A stretch of DNA of 64,000 nt from positions 136,318 through 200,317 of the forward strand of contig NZ_MQWC01000004.1 in assembly GCF_002954405.1 (NCBI RefSeq), in the 5' to 3' direction. Source of the stretch: Salinibacter sp. 10B. GTDB lineage: Bacteria; Bacteroidota; Rhodothermia; Rhodothermales; Salinibacteraceae. Of the stretch, positions 18,834-28,663 are shown piece after piece. The position numbers and the translations under genes are program-made. Position 1 is the stretch's first letter. The number at the start of each line of letters is the position of its first letter. The notes under the pieces were generated by a model, which saw only the letters and a program-made list of their open reading frames with translations, did not search any database and was not told the DNA's origin.

Positions 18834-19685
18834 ATGGCGATTAAGAAGCGAAAGCCGACGATCAACAGTCAGCGCCAGTACTCGGTTGACGACAAGGAAG
18901 ATGTGACGTCGACCGAGCCGGAGCGAAGCCTCCTGGAGGCAATGTCCAATAGTGGAGGCCGCAACAACCAGGGGCGCATGACGATGCGCTACCGGGGCGG
19001 TGGTCATAAGCGTCGTTACCGCAAGATTGACTTCAAGCGGAACGACAAGGATGGCATTCCTGCTCGGGTGGCGACAATCGAGTACGACCCCAACCGGTCG
19101 GCTCGGATCTCTCTCCTCGTCTACGCCGACGGTGAGAAGCGTTACATCGTTGCTCCCGATGGGATTGAAGTGGGGCAAACGGTGATGAGTGGACCTCAGG
19201 CAACCGCAGATACCGGTAACTGCCTTCCGCTTACGAATATCCCGCTCGGAACGCGCGTGCACTGCATCGAGATGCGACCGGGCAAGGGGGCACAGTTGGC
19301 CCGTGCGGCGGGGACGCATGCCCAGCTTACAGCTCGCGAAGGAGACTATGCGACGCTTGAGCTGCCGAGTGGAGAGACCCGCCTGGTACCGTCGAAATGC
19401 CGAGCCACGGTAGGCGTTACGAGCAACGTGGAGCACTTCAACATAGAAATTGGAAAGGCGGGGCGAAGCCGCTGGCTCGGGCGTCGACCTCGAACCCGAG
19501 GAGTTGCCATGAACCCGATCGACCACCCAATGGGCGGTGGAGAGGGACGTGCATCGGGGGGGCACCCGCGTTCCCGGAAGGGAGTCCCGGCGAAAGGGTA
19601 CAAGACTCGGACGCGTAATAAGGACTCGAATAAGTACATTATTCGCCGTCGCACCGAGTCGAAGAGCCGGAAGAAATCAAAGTAA
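18834..19685 (+). CDS. rplB: 50S ribosomal protein L2
   Basis: 283 residues. L2 is needed for subunit association and peptidyl transfer. The C-terminal [18 protein letters not shown] keeps the functional His of DHP (His229 of E. coli) but has Met where many bacteria have a second His. The basic tail KSRKKSK is typical. It lies 78 bases after rplW. Confidence 0.98.
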   Translation: MAIKKRKPTINSQRQYSVDDKEDVTSTEPERSLLEAMSNSGGRNNQGRMTMRYRGGGHKRRYRKIDFKRNDKDGIPARVATIEYDPNRSARISLLVYADGEKRYIVAPDGIEVGQTVMSGPQATADTGNCLPLTNIPLGTRVHCIEMRPGKGAQLARAAGTHAQLTAREGDYATLELPSGETRLVPSKCRATVGVTSNVEHFNIEIGKAGRSRWLGRRPRTRGVAMNPIDHPMGGGEGRASGGHPRSRKGVPAKGYKTRTRNKDSNKYIIRRRTESKSRKKSK

Positions 19686-19748
19686 CCGGAGCGGGGGCTT
19701 GGGCTCTGTAAGAGCATCATTCTTCAGGATTCAACTGACTGACTTGCC

Positions 19749-20045
19749 ATGCCGCGTTCTTTACGTAAGGGACCGTACGTCTACTACAAGCTTCAAGAAA
19801 AGGTTGAAGCGCTGAACGAGTCCGACGAGAAGAAGGTCGTGAAGACGTGGTCGCGGCCTTCGATCATCACGCCGGACTTTGTGGGGCATACGTTTGCCGT
19901 GCACAACGGTCGCCAGTTCGTTCCGGTGTACGTATCGGAAAACATGGTGGGCCACAAGCTTGGAGAGTTTGCCCCGACCCGAACGTTTAAGGAGCACTCG
20001 AAGGCGAAGGTGGACAAGCGCGCCCGACAGAAGCCGGGGCAGTAA
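19749..20045 (+). CDS. rpsS: 30S ribosomal protein S19
   Basis: 98 residues. S19 forms part of the 30S head with S13 and contacts the large subunit. [15 protein letters not shown], the [21 protein letters not shown] block and the [12 protein letters not shown] motif are canonical. It is slightly longer than E. coli S19 because of a basic tail. Confidence 0.97.
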   Translation: MPRSLRKGPYVYYKLQEKVEALNESDEKKVVKTWSRPSIITPDFVGHTFAVHNGRQFVPVYVSENMVGHKLGEFAPTRTFKEHSKAKVDKRARQKPGQ

Positions 20046-20096
20046 GCACCGGGCGACGCCGTCTGTGACCTTCTCCTCCAAATTTGACGACGAGAC

Positions 20097-20459
20097 ATGC
20101 AAGCACGAGCTGTACGCAAACACATTCGGAGCTCACCGCTGAAGATGCGGCGCGTCATCAATCTGGTGCGCGACCGCAATGTACCGGAAGCGGTAGCTAT
20201 TCTCGATTACATGCCGCAGAAGGTCACGGACGTGGTGGAGACGACGATCCGCTCGGCCGTGTATAACCTGATGGATCAGTACGACGAGCGGTTTGACGAA
20301 GGATCACTTCAGCTGAAGGAGATCCGGGCCGACGAAGGGCCGACGTTTCAGCGTTGGAACCCGCGGGCCCGAGGACGAGCGGCCCCGATCCGAAAACGCA
20401 CGACACACCTTACGGTGGTAGTCGAGGTCACAGAAGAGGAGCCGGCTGAGGTCGCGTAG
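20097..20459 (+). CDS. rplV: 50S ribosomal protein L22
   Basis: 120 residues. L22 lines the exit tunnel, where its beta hairpin forms the macrolide-sensitive constriction. The ARAVRKHIRSSPLKMRRVI start and the hairpin tip region FQRWNPRARGRAAPIRKRT are conserved. The acidic tail EEEPAEVA is an extension beyond the usual end. Confidence 0.96.
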   Translation: MQARAVRKHIRSSPLKMRRVINLVRDRNVPEAVAILDYMPQKVTDVVETTIRSAVYNLMDQYDERFDEGSLQLKEIRADEGPTFQRWNPRARGRAAPIRKRTTHLTVVVEVTEEEPAEVA

Positions 20460-20524
20460 CGCTCAGTGGCAGCGGGCTTCTCTGATACACGACACACTTT
20501 GAATTAAGACGACGAGGTACAGCC

Positions 20525-21241
20525 TTGGGTCAGAAAACAAACCCCATCGGAATGCGTCTCGGAGTGATTCGTGGTTGGGATTCCAACTGGTACTCCGAAG
20601 ACGACTTTCAGGACAAGCTCGTTGAGGATGAAGAGATCCGGCGCTATCTCCATACCCGTCTCAAACGGGCAGGGCTCAGCCGGGTCGTCATTGAGCGAAC
20701 GCCGAAGCGCGTGATTCTCACCCTTCACACGAGCCGCCCCGGGGTAGTGATCGGGCGTGGTGGTTCGGAGGTTGAGAAGCTCCGCGAAGAGCTGAAAACC
20801 CTCACGGGCAAAGACATTCAAATTAACATTAGCGAGATCAAACGTCCGGAACTGGACGCGACCCTCGTGGCCAAGAACATTGCTCAGCAGCTGGAGGGGC
20901 GTATTTCCTTCCGCCGGGCGATGAAGCAGGCCATGCAGGCCGCCATGCGAATGGGGGCTGAAGGGGTACGCATTCGGGCCTCGGGTCGTCTCGGCGGAGC
21001 CGAGATGGGCCGGCGCGAAGAGTACCTTGAAGGACGCGTGCCGCTGCACACGATCCGGGCCGACATTGACTTTGCCCAGGAAACCGCCCGTACCATCTAC
21101 GGGACGATTGGGGTCAAGGTCTGGATCCATCGTGGTGAGATCCTGGGACAGCCTGATCTCAGCCCGAACGTGCAGGCCCAGCAGCGGAAGCAGATGAAGG
21201 AGACGCCGCAGGAGCGACGTCAGCGCCGAGAGGGCAGCTAG
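20525..21241 (+). CDS. rpsC: 30S ribosomal protein S3
   Basis: 238 residues, starting with TTG at 20525. No ATG lies close by, and the family start [12 protein letters not shown] follows immediately. S3 forms the mRNA entry pore with S4 and S5. The KH domain loop [13 protein letters not shown] is intact, as is the C-terminal half ([20 protein letters not shown]). A 139-base gap follows, among the longest in the cluster. Confidence 0.97.
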   Translation: MGQKTNPIGMRLGVIRGWDSNWYSEDDFQDKLVEDEEIRRYLHTRLKRAGLSRVVIERTPKRVILTLHTSRPGVVIGRGGSEVEKLREELKTLTGKDIQINISEIKRPELDATLVAKNIAQQLEGRISFRRAMKQAMQAAMRMGAEGVRIRASGRLGGAEMGRREEYLEGRVPLHTIRADIDFAQETARTIYGTIGVKVWIHRGEILGQPDLSPNVQAQQRKQMKETPQERRQRREGS

Positions 21242-21380
21242 GCCTTCCGCTCGCGTCTTGTTTCGCGGCCCGGGTTTTTGGCCCCGAATATGGGCGCGAC
21301 CATTGGCGCGTGGACGGGATCGCTTCCCCGGGCACGAGTCTCACACTAGAACTGACGAGTATCGAACCTGAACACCATCT

Positions 21381-21815
21381 ATGCTTGAGCCGAGACGCAC
21401 GAAACACCGGAAGGTCCAGCGCAACCAGGGACTCACACGTGGCGAATATGCTACGAAAGGGACCCGGCTCAACTTCGGCGACTTTGGCCTGAAAGCCCTA
21501 GAGAAGGGCCAGGTCACTAGTCGCCAGTTGGAGGCCGCCCGCGTGGCGATTAACCGCCACCTTCAGCGGGCCGGGAAGGTCTGGATTCGCGTCTTTCCCG
21601 ACAAGCCAGTGACAAAGACACCGGCAGAGACCCGAATGGGAAAGGGGAAGGGCGAACCGGAGCACTACGTGGCTCCTCTGCAAAAAGGGCACGTCCTGTT
21701 TGAGGTTGGGGGCGGCGTCTCGGAAGAGGTTGCGCGGGAAGCCCTCCGTCTCGGAAAACACAAGCTCCCGTTGAAAACGAAGTTCGTGGTGCGGCCAGGC
21801 TATCACGCCGAGTAG
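21381..21815 (+). CDS. rplP: 50S ribosomal protein L16
   Basis: 144 residues. L16 organises the A-site tRNA binding region of the 50S subunit. The start [15 protein letters not shown] and the [19 protein letters not shown] loop near the peptidyl-transferase centre are conserved. It keeps the canonical order between rpsC and rpmC. Confidence 0.97.
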   Translation: MLEPRRTKHRKVQRNQGLTRGEYATKGTRLNFGDFGLKALEKGQVTSRQLEAARVAINRHLQRAGKVWIRVFPDKPVTKTPAETRMGKGKGEPEHYVAPLQKGHVLFEVGGGVSEEVAREALRLGKHKLPLKTKFVVRPGYHAE

Positions 21816-21872
21816 TCGTGCCCGAGGTGACCGTAAGGCCAACCCTGTTGAATTGACTCTTGCTGCCCGACG

Positions 21873-22079
21873 ATGGAAGCCGATCAGATCCGAGACCTGA
21901 GCATTGAGGAAATTAAGACGCGCATTGATGAGGAAGAGGAGCAGCTGGAGGAGCTCCAGTTTCAGCACGCGATTCGCGGGCGGCTGGAGAATCCAATTCT
22001 CCTCCGGACCAAGCGACGCCTCATCGCACGCTTGAAGACCATTCTGAACGAGAAGCAGCGAGCGGGTGAGGAGGCGTAA
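21873..22079 (+). CDS. rpmC: 50S ribosomal protein L29
   Basis: 68 residues, two-helix protein at the tunnel exit. The start MEADQIRDLSIEEIKTRIDE and the central LQFQHAIRGRLENP motif (LRFQ...G.LENP in the family) identify it. It is acidic for an L29. Position between rplP and rpsQ supports the call. Confidence 0.94.
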   Translation: MEADQIRDLSIEEIKTRIDEEEEQLEELQFQHAIRGRLENPILLRTKRRLIARLKTILNEKQRAGEEA

Positions 22080-22136
22080 TGCCCCCTCCCCGGACATTCC
22101 TTCTGAGATTTACTGACGAGCGAACCAGTTACTACA

Positions 22137-22424
22137 ATGGAGCACACGGACGAAGACACAGACTCTACGGTCGAACGCAATGATCGGAAGGAGCGAATCG
22201 GGGTGGTCCAGAGCGCAAAAATGGACAAGACCATCACCGTCTCGGTCCGACGCCAGATGAAGCACCCCATGTACGGGAAGTATCTGGAACGATCGTCGAA
22301 GCACATGACCCACGACGAGGAAAACGAGGCGAACGAGGGGGATACCGTTCGGATCATGGAGACCCGACCGATCAGCAAGAACAAGCGCTGGCGTCTCGTT
22401 GAGATTATTGAGCGCGCCAAGTAG
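22137..22424 (+). CDS. rpsQ: 30S ribosomal protein S17 with acidic N-terminal extension
   Basis: 95 residues. S17 is a primary 16S rRNA binder with an OB fold. The family core begins at about residue 19 ([18 protein letters not shown]) and includes [19 protein letters not shown]. The first 18 residues ([18 protein letters not shown]) are an acidic extension. A shorter start from a downstream codon is not obvious, so the extension is probably real. Confidence 0.95.
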   Translation: MEHTDEDTDSTVERNDRKERIGVVQSAKMDKTITVSVRRQMKHPMYGKYLERSSKHMTHDEENEANEGDTVRIMETRPISKNKRWRLVEIIERAK

Positions 22425-22501
22425 TGTGCTCCGGAGTCCCCGGTTTTGGCGCGGCCTTGCGCCCGTTCTATCATTCTGGAATTTGAACATCGGAGACCGT
22501 C

Positions 22502-22870
22502 ATGATTCAGCAAGAAACCCGACTTTCGGTTGCAGACAACAGCGGCGCCAAAGAAGTGCAGTGCATACGCGTGCTTGGAAGCAGCGGTCGCCGCTACGCC
22601 GGCATAGGGGATCAGATTGTGGTCTCCGTGAAGTCGGCCATTCCGAGTGGGAACCTCAATAAGGGCGATGTCAGTCGTGCGGTGGTCGTGCGGACGAAGA
22701 AGGAGACCCGTCGCGACGATGGTACCTACATCCGGTTCGACGAGAACGCGGCTGTGCTGATTAATGCCCAGGAAGAACCGGTGGGTACTCGCGTTTTCGG
22801 CCCGGTGGCGCGAGAAGTGCGCCAGAAGCAGTTTACCCGGATTGTGTCCCTCGCACCTGAGGTTCTGTAG
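22502..22870 (+). CDS. rplN: 50S ribosomal protein L14
   Basis: 122 residues, the exact family length. L14 contacts 16S rRNA at an intersubunit bridge and is the RsfS docking site. [20 protein letters not shown] and [20 protein letters not shown] are canonical. It lies 45 bases before rplX. Confidence 0.98.
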   Translation: MIQQETRLSVADNSGAKEVQCIRVLGSSGRRYAGIGDQIVVSVKSAIPSGNLNKGDVSRAVVVRTKKETRRDDGTYIRFDENAAVLINAQEEPVGTRVFGPVAREVRQKQFTRIVSLAPEVL

Positions 22871-22915
22871 TCCCGATCCCGTCGAATTGCCTGTTGAACG
22901 AAGACCCCGAGAGTC

Positions 22916-23287
22916 ATGAGACAGAAGAAGCTTCACGTGAAGAAGGGCGACATGGTGATGCTCAACAAGACCATCACGTCCGCCCGGTCGGCGGGAGAAG
23001 ACCGGGAGGCCGGCTATGTAGGAAAGGTCCTGAAGGTCTTTCCGGAAGAAGAGCGCGTGATTGTGGAGGGCGTCAACATGCGCATTCACCACGAGCAGCC
23101 CAGCATGCAGAACCGGGAGGGAGGGCGCGAGAAGCGAGAGGCTCCTATTCACGTTTCGAACGTGAATCCGGTCGACAGCAATGGGGAGCCGACTCGGGTC
23201 GGACGGAAGAAGGTTGAGGATCCGGAAACGGGCCGTTCGCAGTGGGTTCGATACGCAAAGACGACCGGCGAGGAACTAGACGAGTGA
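22916..23287 (+). CDS. rplX: 50S ribosomal protein L24
   Basis: 123 residues, about 20 longer than E. coli L24. L24 initiates 50S assembly and lies near the exit tunnel. The KOW motif (VKKGDMVMLNKTITSARSAG, then GYVGKVLKVFPEE) is at the N-terminus. The extra length lies in the C-terminal half. A 139-base gap to rplE follows. Confidence 0.96.
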   Translation: MRQKKLHVKKGDMVMLNKTITSARSAGEDREAGYVGKVLKVFPEEERVIVEGVNMRIHHEQPSMQNREGGREKREAPIHVSNVNPVDSNGEPTRVGRKKVEDPETGRSQWVRYAKTTGEELDE

Positions 23288-23426
23288 TTGCGGCATCGCC
23301 TTGAATCGTTTGTGCAGGGGGAACCCACCCCCATGTCCTACGATTTCCTTCGTCTGCGGAACTTTTGGGCGGCCACATTGCGGCCCTGATTGCACGTTTT
23401 TGATTACGACTGATCCCGTTTGATTT

Positions 23427-24005
23427 ATGGCCGAAGACGCTCCACGACTCCGGCAAACGTATGAGGACGAAGTTCGGCCCAAACTTGTTGAACAGTTTGG
23501 GTACGAGAACTCCATGGAGGTTCCACGCCTGAAGAAGATTACGGTCAACAAAGGCGTTGGCGAGGCCTCAGAGAATGAAAAGGCGCTGGACACAGCGGTA
23601 GAGGAGCTCCGAAAAATTACCGGACAGCATCCTACCGTGAACCGGGCGAAAAAGAGTATTGCGAGCTTCAATATCCGAGAGGGGATGCCCGTGGGGGCAA
23701 CCGTTACACTGCGGGAAGCTCGCATGTACGAGTTCTTTGATCGCCTTATTACCCTTGCGCTGCCCAACATTCGGGACTTTGAAGGCGTTCCGGATCGCAG
23801 CTTCGATGGCCACGGAAACTATACGCTGGGGATCCAAGAGCAAATTATCTTCCCGGAGATTGACGTAGACAACGTGGATCGGATTAGCGGCATGGACGTG
23901 ACGTTCGTCACCAGTGCCGAGACGGATGAAGAGGCCTATGCGCTGCTGAAGGGGTTGGGAATGCCCTTTGTGCGCCGAGGCGACGAGGAGGCGGCGACGG
24001 CGTAG
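23427..24005 (+). CDS. rplE: 50S ribosomal protein L5
   Basis: 192 residues. L5 binds 5S rRNA and contacts P-site tRNA. The [16 protein letters not shown] motif, [21 protein letters not shown] and the [17 protein letters not shown] block are conserved. Normal order before rpsN. Confidence 0.98.
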   Translation: MAEDAPRLRQTYEDEVRPKLVEQFGYENSMEVPRLKKITVNKGVGEASENEKALDTAVEELRKITGQHPTVNRAKKSIASFNIREGMPVGATVTLREARMYEFFDRLITLALPNIRDFEGVPDRSFDGHGNYTLGIQEQIIFPEIDVDNVDRISGMDVTFVTSAETDEEAYALLKGLGMPFVRRGDEEAATA

Positions 24006-24058
24006 CTGCTTCCGGGGGAGCGAGTTGCACTTGACACCTGACAGATTCGAGTTTCGAT

Positions 24059-24328
24059 ATGGCCAAGAAGAGTTGGATTGCGCGGGAAGAAAAGCGTGAA
24101 AAGCTGTACGAGAAGTATAAGGAGAAGCGTCGCAAGCTGAAGGAGGAAGGAAAGTGGACGGAACTCCAAAAGCTACCGCGAGACTCGAGTCCAGTGCGTC
24201 AGAACAATCGTTGTCGGCTTTGCGGTCGGCAGCGCGGCTATCTCCGAAAGTTTGGGGTATGCCGCATTTGCTTCCGTGAGCTGGCGCTGGAAGGCAAGAT
24301 TCCCGGGATTCGGAAGGCGAGCTGGTAA
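24059..24328 (+). CDS. rpsN: 30S ribosomal protein S14, 89-residue form with zinc ribbon
   Basis: 89 residues. S14 is a 30S head protein. The N-terminal half has the length and sequence style of the longer form seen in Bacteroidota ([20 protein letters not shown]). The C-terminal half, however, has two Cys-x2-Cys pairs ([15 protein letters not shown], then CRICFREL), the zinc-binding signature normally found in the short 61-residue form. It is therefore a longer S14 that keeps the presumably ancestral zinc site. Confidence 0.97.
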   Translation: MAKKSWIAREEKREKLYEKYKEKRRKLKEEGKWTELQKLPRDSSPVRQNNRCRLCGRQRGYLRKFGVCRICFRELALEGKIPGIRKASW

Positions 24329-24389
24329 GAGCAGCCCGCCCCGGTATTTGTTGAGCTTGGAAATCCAAACTGACGACCTCAAAGCAACG

Positions 24390-24791
24390 ATGAGTGGTGT
24401 TTCTGACCCAGTGGCTCAGTATATGGCTCGTATCCGCAATGGCCAACGAGCCGAACACAACTACGTCGATATTCCGGCGTCGAAACTGAAGCGGGCGATT
24501 ACCCAGATTCTCCTTGAGAAGGGATATATCAAGAACTACGTCAATATCGACGACGGAAAGCAAGGACTGCTTCGGGTGTACCTGAAGTATGATGATTATG
24601 GGGATCCCGCAATCCGAATGATGAAGCGAGTCTCGAAGCCCGGCCTGCGGGAGTATGCTAGTGCCGATGAGCTTCCGACCGTGAAGAATGGGCTTGGCAT
24701 AGCGATTCTTTCTACCTCTCGGGGCGTCATGAGTGACAAAGAGGCGCGTCGGTTTGGGGTCGGAGGCGAAGTGCTCGCGAAGGTCTTTTAG
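24390..24791 (+). CDS. rpsH: 30S ribosomal protein S8
   Basis: 133 residues from ATG 24390. The frame stays open upstream, but family homology begins at SDPVAQYMARIRNGQ. S8 is a primary 16S rRNA binder and, in E. coli, the repressor of the spc operon. The C-terminal GLGIAILSTSRGVMSDKEAR motif is conserved. Confidence 0.97.
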   Translation: MSGVSDPVAQYMARIRNGQRAEHNYVDIPASKLKRAITQILLEKGYIKNYVNIDDGKQGLLRVYLKYDDYGDPAIRMMKRVSKPGLREYASADELPTVKNGLGIAILSTSRGVMSDKEARRFGVGGEVLAKVF

Positions 24792-24849
24792 GACAGCCTC
24801 TCACTTGGCCAGCGTCCCGTTTTTGCACCAACTATCTTGATTGACATCC

Positions 24850-25404
24850 ATGGCTCGCATAGGAAGTAGACCCATTCCGTTCGGGGATGACGTGAAGATT
24901 ACGGTCGACGACACGAACGTTGTCACCGTCGAAGGGCCGAAGGGAGAGCTCACGCAACAGATTGATCCGGACCTCACCGTCGAGATTGGTGACGGAGAGG
25001 TGGTCGTCAACCGACCAACCGATCAGAAGCGCCACCGCTCAGTCCACGGTCTCAGCCGATCCCTTCTCCAAAATATGGTGAAAGGGGTCACGGACGGATA
25101 CGAGAAGGAACTGAAGATTATCGGCGTCGGATATCGGGCGCAGATGTCGAACGGGGCACTTGAGTTGGCGCTTGGATATTCCCATCCCATCTACTTTCTG
25201 CCCCCCGATGAAGTGACGATTTCTGTTGATTCGGGGCGAGGCCAGGATGACATCATTACGGTAGAGGGCATCGACAAGGAGTTGGTGGGGCAGGTCGCAG
25301 CTAAGATTCGTAGCATGCGTCCGCCGGAGCCCTATAAAGGGAAAGGAGTCCGATACGTGGATGAACAGATTGAACTGAAGGCAGGAAAGACGGCGGCCCG
25401 GTAG
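24850..25404 (+). CDS. rplF: 50S ribosomal protein L6
   Basis: 184 residues from ATG 24850. A TTG three codons earlier is not needed. L6 sits near the sarcin-ricin loop. MARIGSRPIPFGDDV, the IGVGYRAQMSNGAL repeat and the C-terminal RPPEPYKGKGVRYVDEQI motif are canonical. Confidence 0.98.
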   Translation: MARIGSRPIPFGDDVKITVDDTNVVTVEGPKGELTQQIDPDLTVEIGDGEVVVNRPTDQKRHRSVHGLSRSLLQNMVKGVTDGYEKELKIIGVGYRAQMSNGALELALGYSHPIYFLPPDEVTISVDSGRGQDDIITVEGIDKELVGQVAAKIRSMRPPEPYKGKGVRYVDEQIELKAGKTAAR

Positions 25405-25463
25405 AGAATCGAGTGGCCGTTTTTGCCTGATTGCTTCATTTTTAAACGAAGATATTTGTCGTC

Positions 25464-25823
25464 ATGGCGAAGGGGAAAAAAGAAAAGGTCGAGCGCCGCC
25501 GGCGCATTCGCAAGAGTATTCGCGAAGACATGATGGGGACTTCTGTACGTCCTCGGCTGTCGGTGTACCGATCCAACAAGTACATTTACGCCCAGTTGAT
25601 CGACGACTTTGAGGGGCATACCCTTGCCGCTGCGTCGAGTCTGGAGGACGACGTAGACGGCGATAGCCCAACGGAGGAGAGCCGAGAGGTTGGGGAGCTG
25701 ATTGCTCAGCGGGCGCAGGAAGAGGGCATTGAGAAGGCCGTCTTCGATCGTGGAGGATATAACTACCACGGTCGCGTCGAGGCTCTGGCGGAGGGAGCCC
25801 GAGAGGGCGGCCTGGAATTTTAG
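25464..25823 (+). CDS. rplR: 50S ribosomal protein L18
   Basis: 119 residues. L18 binds 5S rRNA with L5. The basic start (RRRRIRKSI), the [20 protein letters not shown] strand and the C-terminal [20 protein letters not shown] motif identify it. The gene lies 59 bases after rplF. Confidence 0.97.
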   Translation: MAKGKKEKVERRRRIRKSIREDMMGTSVRPRLSVYRSNKYIYAQLIDDFEGHTLAAASSLEDDVDGDSPTEESREVGELIAQRAQEEGIEKAVFDRGGYNYHGRVEALAEGAREGGLEF

Positions 25824-25876
25824 GCCTCCTCGCTTCTCTATCGAATCCTTAGATTAGACATACGAAGCAGCGAGTT

Positions 25877-26404
25877 ATGGCAGATCGAAGAGAGCGAAAG
25901 CGGGTAAATGCCGAAAAGCGGCAGGAGAACTGGGTAGACCGTCTTGTGTCGGTGAACCGCGTATCCAAGGTGGTGAAGGGAGGCCGCCGATTTTCCTTCA
26001 ACACGGTGGTGGTCGTGGGCAATGAGGACGGCCTCGTCGGCATGGGGCACGGAAAGGCCAATGAGGTCTCCAGTGCCATTTCGAAAGGCGCCGATGACGC
26101 GAAGAAAAACGTGTTTCGCGTCCCGATTCGAGACGGCACCATTCCCTACAAAATTGTCGGCAAGCAAGATGCCGGAAAGGTTGTGCTGAAGCCGGCTGCG
26201 CCGGGTACCGGAGTCATTGCGGGCGGAGGCGTTCGTGCCGTATTGGAGTGCGCCGGATATCGGAACGTGCTTACGAAGTCGATCGGGACCTCCAACCCGC
26301 ACAACCAGGTGAAGGCCACGATCAATGCCTTGGCGGATCTTGAGGATGCGCTTGAGGTGGCTCGACGTCGAGACATCCCGCTGGAGAAGGTTTTTAACGG
26401 GTAG
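25877..26404 (+). CDS. rpsE: 30S ribosomal protein S5
   Basis: 175 residues. S5 helps form the mRNA entrance and affects fidelity. The double-stranded-RNA-binding domain ([20 protein letters not shown]) and the C-terminal [20 protein letters not shown] motif are conserved. It lies between rplR and rpmD in the standard order. Confidence 0.98.
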   Translation: MADRRERKRVNAEKRQENWVDRLVSVNRVSKVVKGGRRFSFNTVVVVGNEDGLVGMGHGKANEVSSAISKGADDAKKNVFRVPIRDGTIPYKIVGKQDAGKVVLKPAAPGTGVIAGGGVRAVLECAGYRNVLTKSIGTSNPHNQVKATINALADLEDALEVARRRDIPLEKVFNG

Positions 26405-26463
26405 AGCGTACGACGACTCCTTTTGCCTGCCGTTTCCTGTTCATTATGAGCTGAAGGACCATC

Positions 26464-26649
26464 ATGGGAACGTTGAAAATCGAACAAGTCCGAAGCAAGA
26501 ACGGGCAGAGTGGGTCTCAGCGACGAACCCTCCGTGCCTTGGGGCTTCGTCATATTCGGGATACCGTAACCCATGACGATACCCCTCAAATTCGCGGTAT
26601 GATCAAGAAAGTTCACCACCTTGTAGAGGTGGAGGAACTGGACGAGTAA
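26464..26649 (+). CDS. rpmD: 50S ribosomal protein L30
   Basis: 61 residues, typical bacterial L30. The GTLKIEQVRSKNGQSGSQ start and the RTLRALGLRHIRDTVTHDDT core match the family, and the order rpsE-rpmD-rplO supports it. A structured 89-base spacer follows. Confidence 0.95.
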   Translation: MGTLKIEQVRSKNGQSGSQRRTLRALGLRHIRDTVTHDDTPQIRGMIKKVHHLVEVEELDE

Positions 26650-26669
26650 GAACGTCCGGAATTTTGGAG

Positions 26670-26699
26670 AGATGTGTCAGGGATGCCCTGCGCACATCT
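26670..26699 (+). promoter_or_regulatory. Hairpin between rpmD and rplO
   Basis: AGATGTG (26670-26676) pairs with CACATCT (26693-26699), enclosing a second stem AGGG/CCCT with a three-base loop. No proper T-run follows, so it is not an obvious terminator. It might be an mRNA processing or regulator-binding structure. The function is not shown. Confidence 0.35.
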
Positions 26700-26738
26700 G
26701 CTTCTTCGTCTGTGAGAATTAAGCACTGGTAGACCGAC

Positions 26739-27212
26739 ATGGATCTCAGTAATCTGAAGCCCGCCGAGGGTGCTACAAAATCGCGACAGCGGCTTGGCCG
26801 AGGAGAAGGCTCAGGCCGAGGTGCTCATAGCTCGACCCGAGGAACGAAGGGGCAGAGCAGCCGATCGGGCTCGAAAAACCGACCAATGTGGTTTGAGGGA
26901 GGGCAAATGCCCCTGTTCCGTCGCGTCCCGAAGCACGGGTTCAATAATCCGTTCTCCACGGAGTACGCCATCGCGAACGTGGGACGCATTCAGATCCTCG
27001 TTGATGAGGGACGGATTGATGCAGACGAGCCCATCACCCCGGAGGTGCTCGAATCGGTGGGGGCGGTTCGAGATGCGAGCCTCGTCAAGATTTTGGGGGA
27101 CGGTCTGCTGGACTCAGCCCTCGACATCTCTGCCCACGCCTTCAGCAGCTCCGCCATGGAGAAAATTGAAGACGCGGGCGGAGCGGCCACCGTTCTCGAC
27201 GAGAATGAATAA
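26739..27212 (+). CDS. rplO: 50S ribosomal protein L15
   Basis: 157 residues. L15 is a late-assembly 50S protein with a long basic extension. The glycine- and arginine-rich N-terminal part (RLGRGEGSGRGAHSSTRGTK) and the MPLFRRVPKHGFNNP motif are canonical. The C-terminal domain is acidic. It precedes secY by 45 bases. Confidence 0.97.
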   Translation: MDLSNLKPAEGATKSRQRLGRGEGSGRGAHSSTRGTKGQSSRSGSKNRPMWFEGGQMPLFRRVPKHGFNNPFSTEYAIANVGRIQILVDEGRIDADEPITPEVLESVGAVRDASLVKILGDGLLDSALDISAHAFSSSAMEKIEDAGGAATVLDENE

Positions 27213-27257
27213 TCATTCTCGCATCATTCGCGGCCCTGCGATTAAGTAGCCTATCTT

Positions 27258-28583
27258 ATGGCTGGATTTGCCGAGAGCATTCGCAACATTTGGAACGTCC
27301 AGGAGCTCCGCGAGCGCATCCTGTACACGCTCGGTCTTCTCGTCGTGTACCGCTTTGGTACGTTCGTCACGCTTCCCGGTGTGAATGCGGAGGCCCTCGC
27401 CCAGATCAATGCACAGCAAGGCGGTGGGGGTATTTTTGGGTTTCTGGACATGTTCGTTGGGGGGGCGTTTAAGCAGGCGGGCATCTTTGCACTGGGCATT
27501 ATGCCTTACATTACAGCCTCAATCATCATTCAGTTGATGGGGGCGGTGGTTCCGTATTTCCAGAAGCTGCAGCGAGAGGGGGAAGAGGGGCGGCGTCGGA
27601 TTACCCAGCTGACACGTTACGGCACGATTGGCATTACAGCCCTCCAGTCGATTGGGTACGCCATCAATCTGTTGGCAGGGGCGACAGGACAGGCCGTGGT
27701 CATCAACTCCACTCTCTTTACCATTACAACGGTGATCGTACTCACGAGTGGTACGGCCTTCGTGATGTGGTTGGGAGAGCGCATCAGCGAAGATGGGATT
27801 GGGAATGGCATCTCGCTGATTATCATGATTGGTATTATTGCCTTTCTCCCGCAGGCCCTATTCAACGAGGTCCGGACCGTTGGCGACAACATCTTCATTC
27901 TGCTTCTTGAGATTGGCGTCTGGGTCCTTGTTACGGGAGGAGTGGTACTGATCTCACAGGGCATGCGCCGGATTCCGGTGCAGTACGCGAAGCGTGTGGT
28001 GGGACGAAAAGCCTACGGGGGATCAACACAGTATCTCCCACTGCGTGTGAATGCGGCGGGGGTCATGCCGATTATCTTTGCGCAGTCGATCATGTTCATC
28101 CCCTCCACGATCGCGTCGTTCTTTCCGAACAGTCCGACGATGCAACAGATCGGGACCTGGTTTTCCGATATCAGTGGAATGGGGTACTCGATTCTGTTCT
28201 TCTTCGTGGTTGTGTTCTTCACCTACTTCTACACGGCCATTTCGGTTAACCCGAAGGAGATGGCCGACACCATGAAGCGGCAAGGAGGATTTATTCCGGG
28301 CATTCGTCCCGGCAAACAGACGAGTGAATTTATCGATACGATCCTCACGCGAATTACGCTCCCAGGATCGATTTTCCTTGGCTTTGTCGCGATCCTCCCA
28401 TCCTTTGCGATGCGGGCTGGGGTAACCCAAAGCTTTGCAATGTTCTATGGAGGGACCAGTCTGCTCATTCTCGTGCAGGTAACGCTTGACACGCTCCAAC
28501 AGATTGAGAGTCACTTGCTCATGCGTCACTACGACGGCTTCATGAAGAGTGGCAAGATGCGGAGCCGCAGGCAAGGCATGTAG
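27258..28583 (+). CDS. secY: Preprotein translocase subunit SecY
   Basis: 441 residues and about ten transmembrane helices. SecY is the channel of the general secretion pathway in the inner membrane, and with SecE and SecG it takes substrates from SecA or ribosomes. The plug/helix 2 region (MPYITASIIIQLMGAVVPY), the cytosolic loop before helix 7 (GMRRIPVQYAKRVVG) and the C-terminal loop NPKEMADTMKRQGGFIPGIR are conserved. The standard position at the end of the spc block supports the call. Confidence 0.98.
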   Translation: MAGFAESIRNIWNVQELRERILYTLGLLVVYRFGTFVTLPGVNAEALAQINAQQGGGGIFGFLDMFVGGAFKQAGIFALGIMPYITASIIIQLMGAVVPYFQKLQREGEEGRRRITQLTRYGTIGITALQSIGYAINLLAGATGQAVVINSTLFTITTVIVLTSGTAFVMWLGERISEDGIGNGISLIIMIGIIAFLPQALFNEVRTVGDNIFILLLEIGVWVLVTGGVVLISQGMRRIPVQYAKRVVGRKAYGGSTQYLPLRVNAAGVMPIIFAQSIMFIPSTIASFFPNSPTMQQIGTWFSDISGMGYSILFFFVVVFFTYFYTAISVNPKEMADTMKRQGGFIPGIRPGKQTSEFIDTILTRITLPGSIFLGFVAILPSFAMRAGVTQSFAMFYGGTSLLILVQVTLDTLQQIESHLLMRHYDGFMKSGKMRSRRQGM

Positions 28584-28663
28584 ATTGGACAGCATCTTCC
28601 CCCGAATCCCTTTTCCCCATGCGGTGGTTGTCCCACCTTTGGAATCGAATCCGTGGTGCCTTT

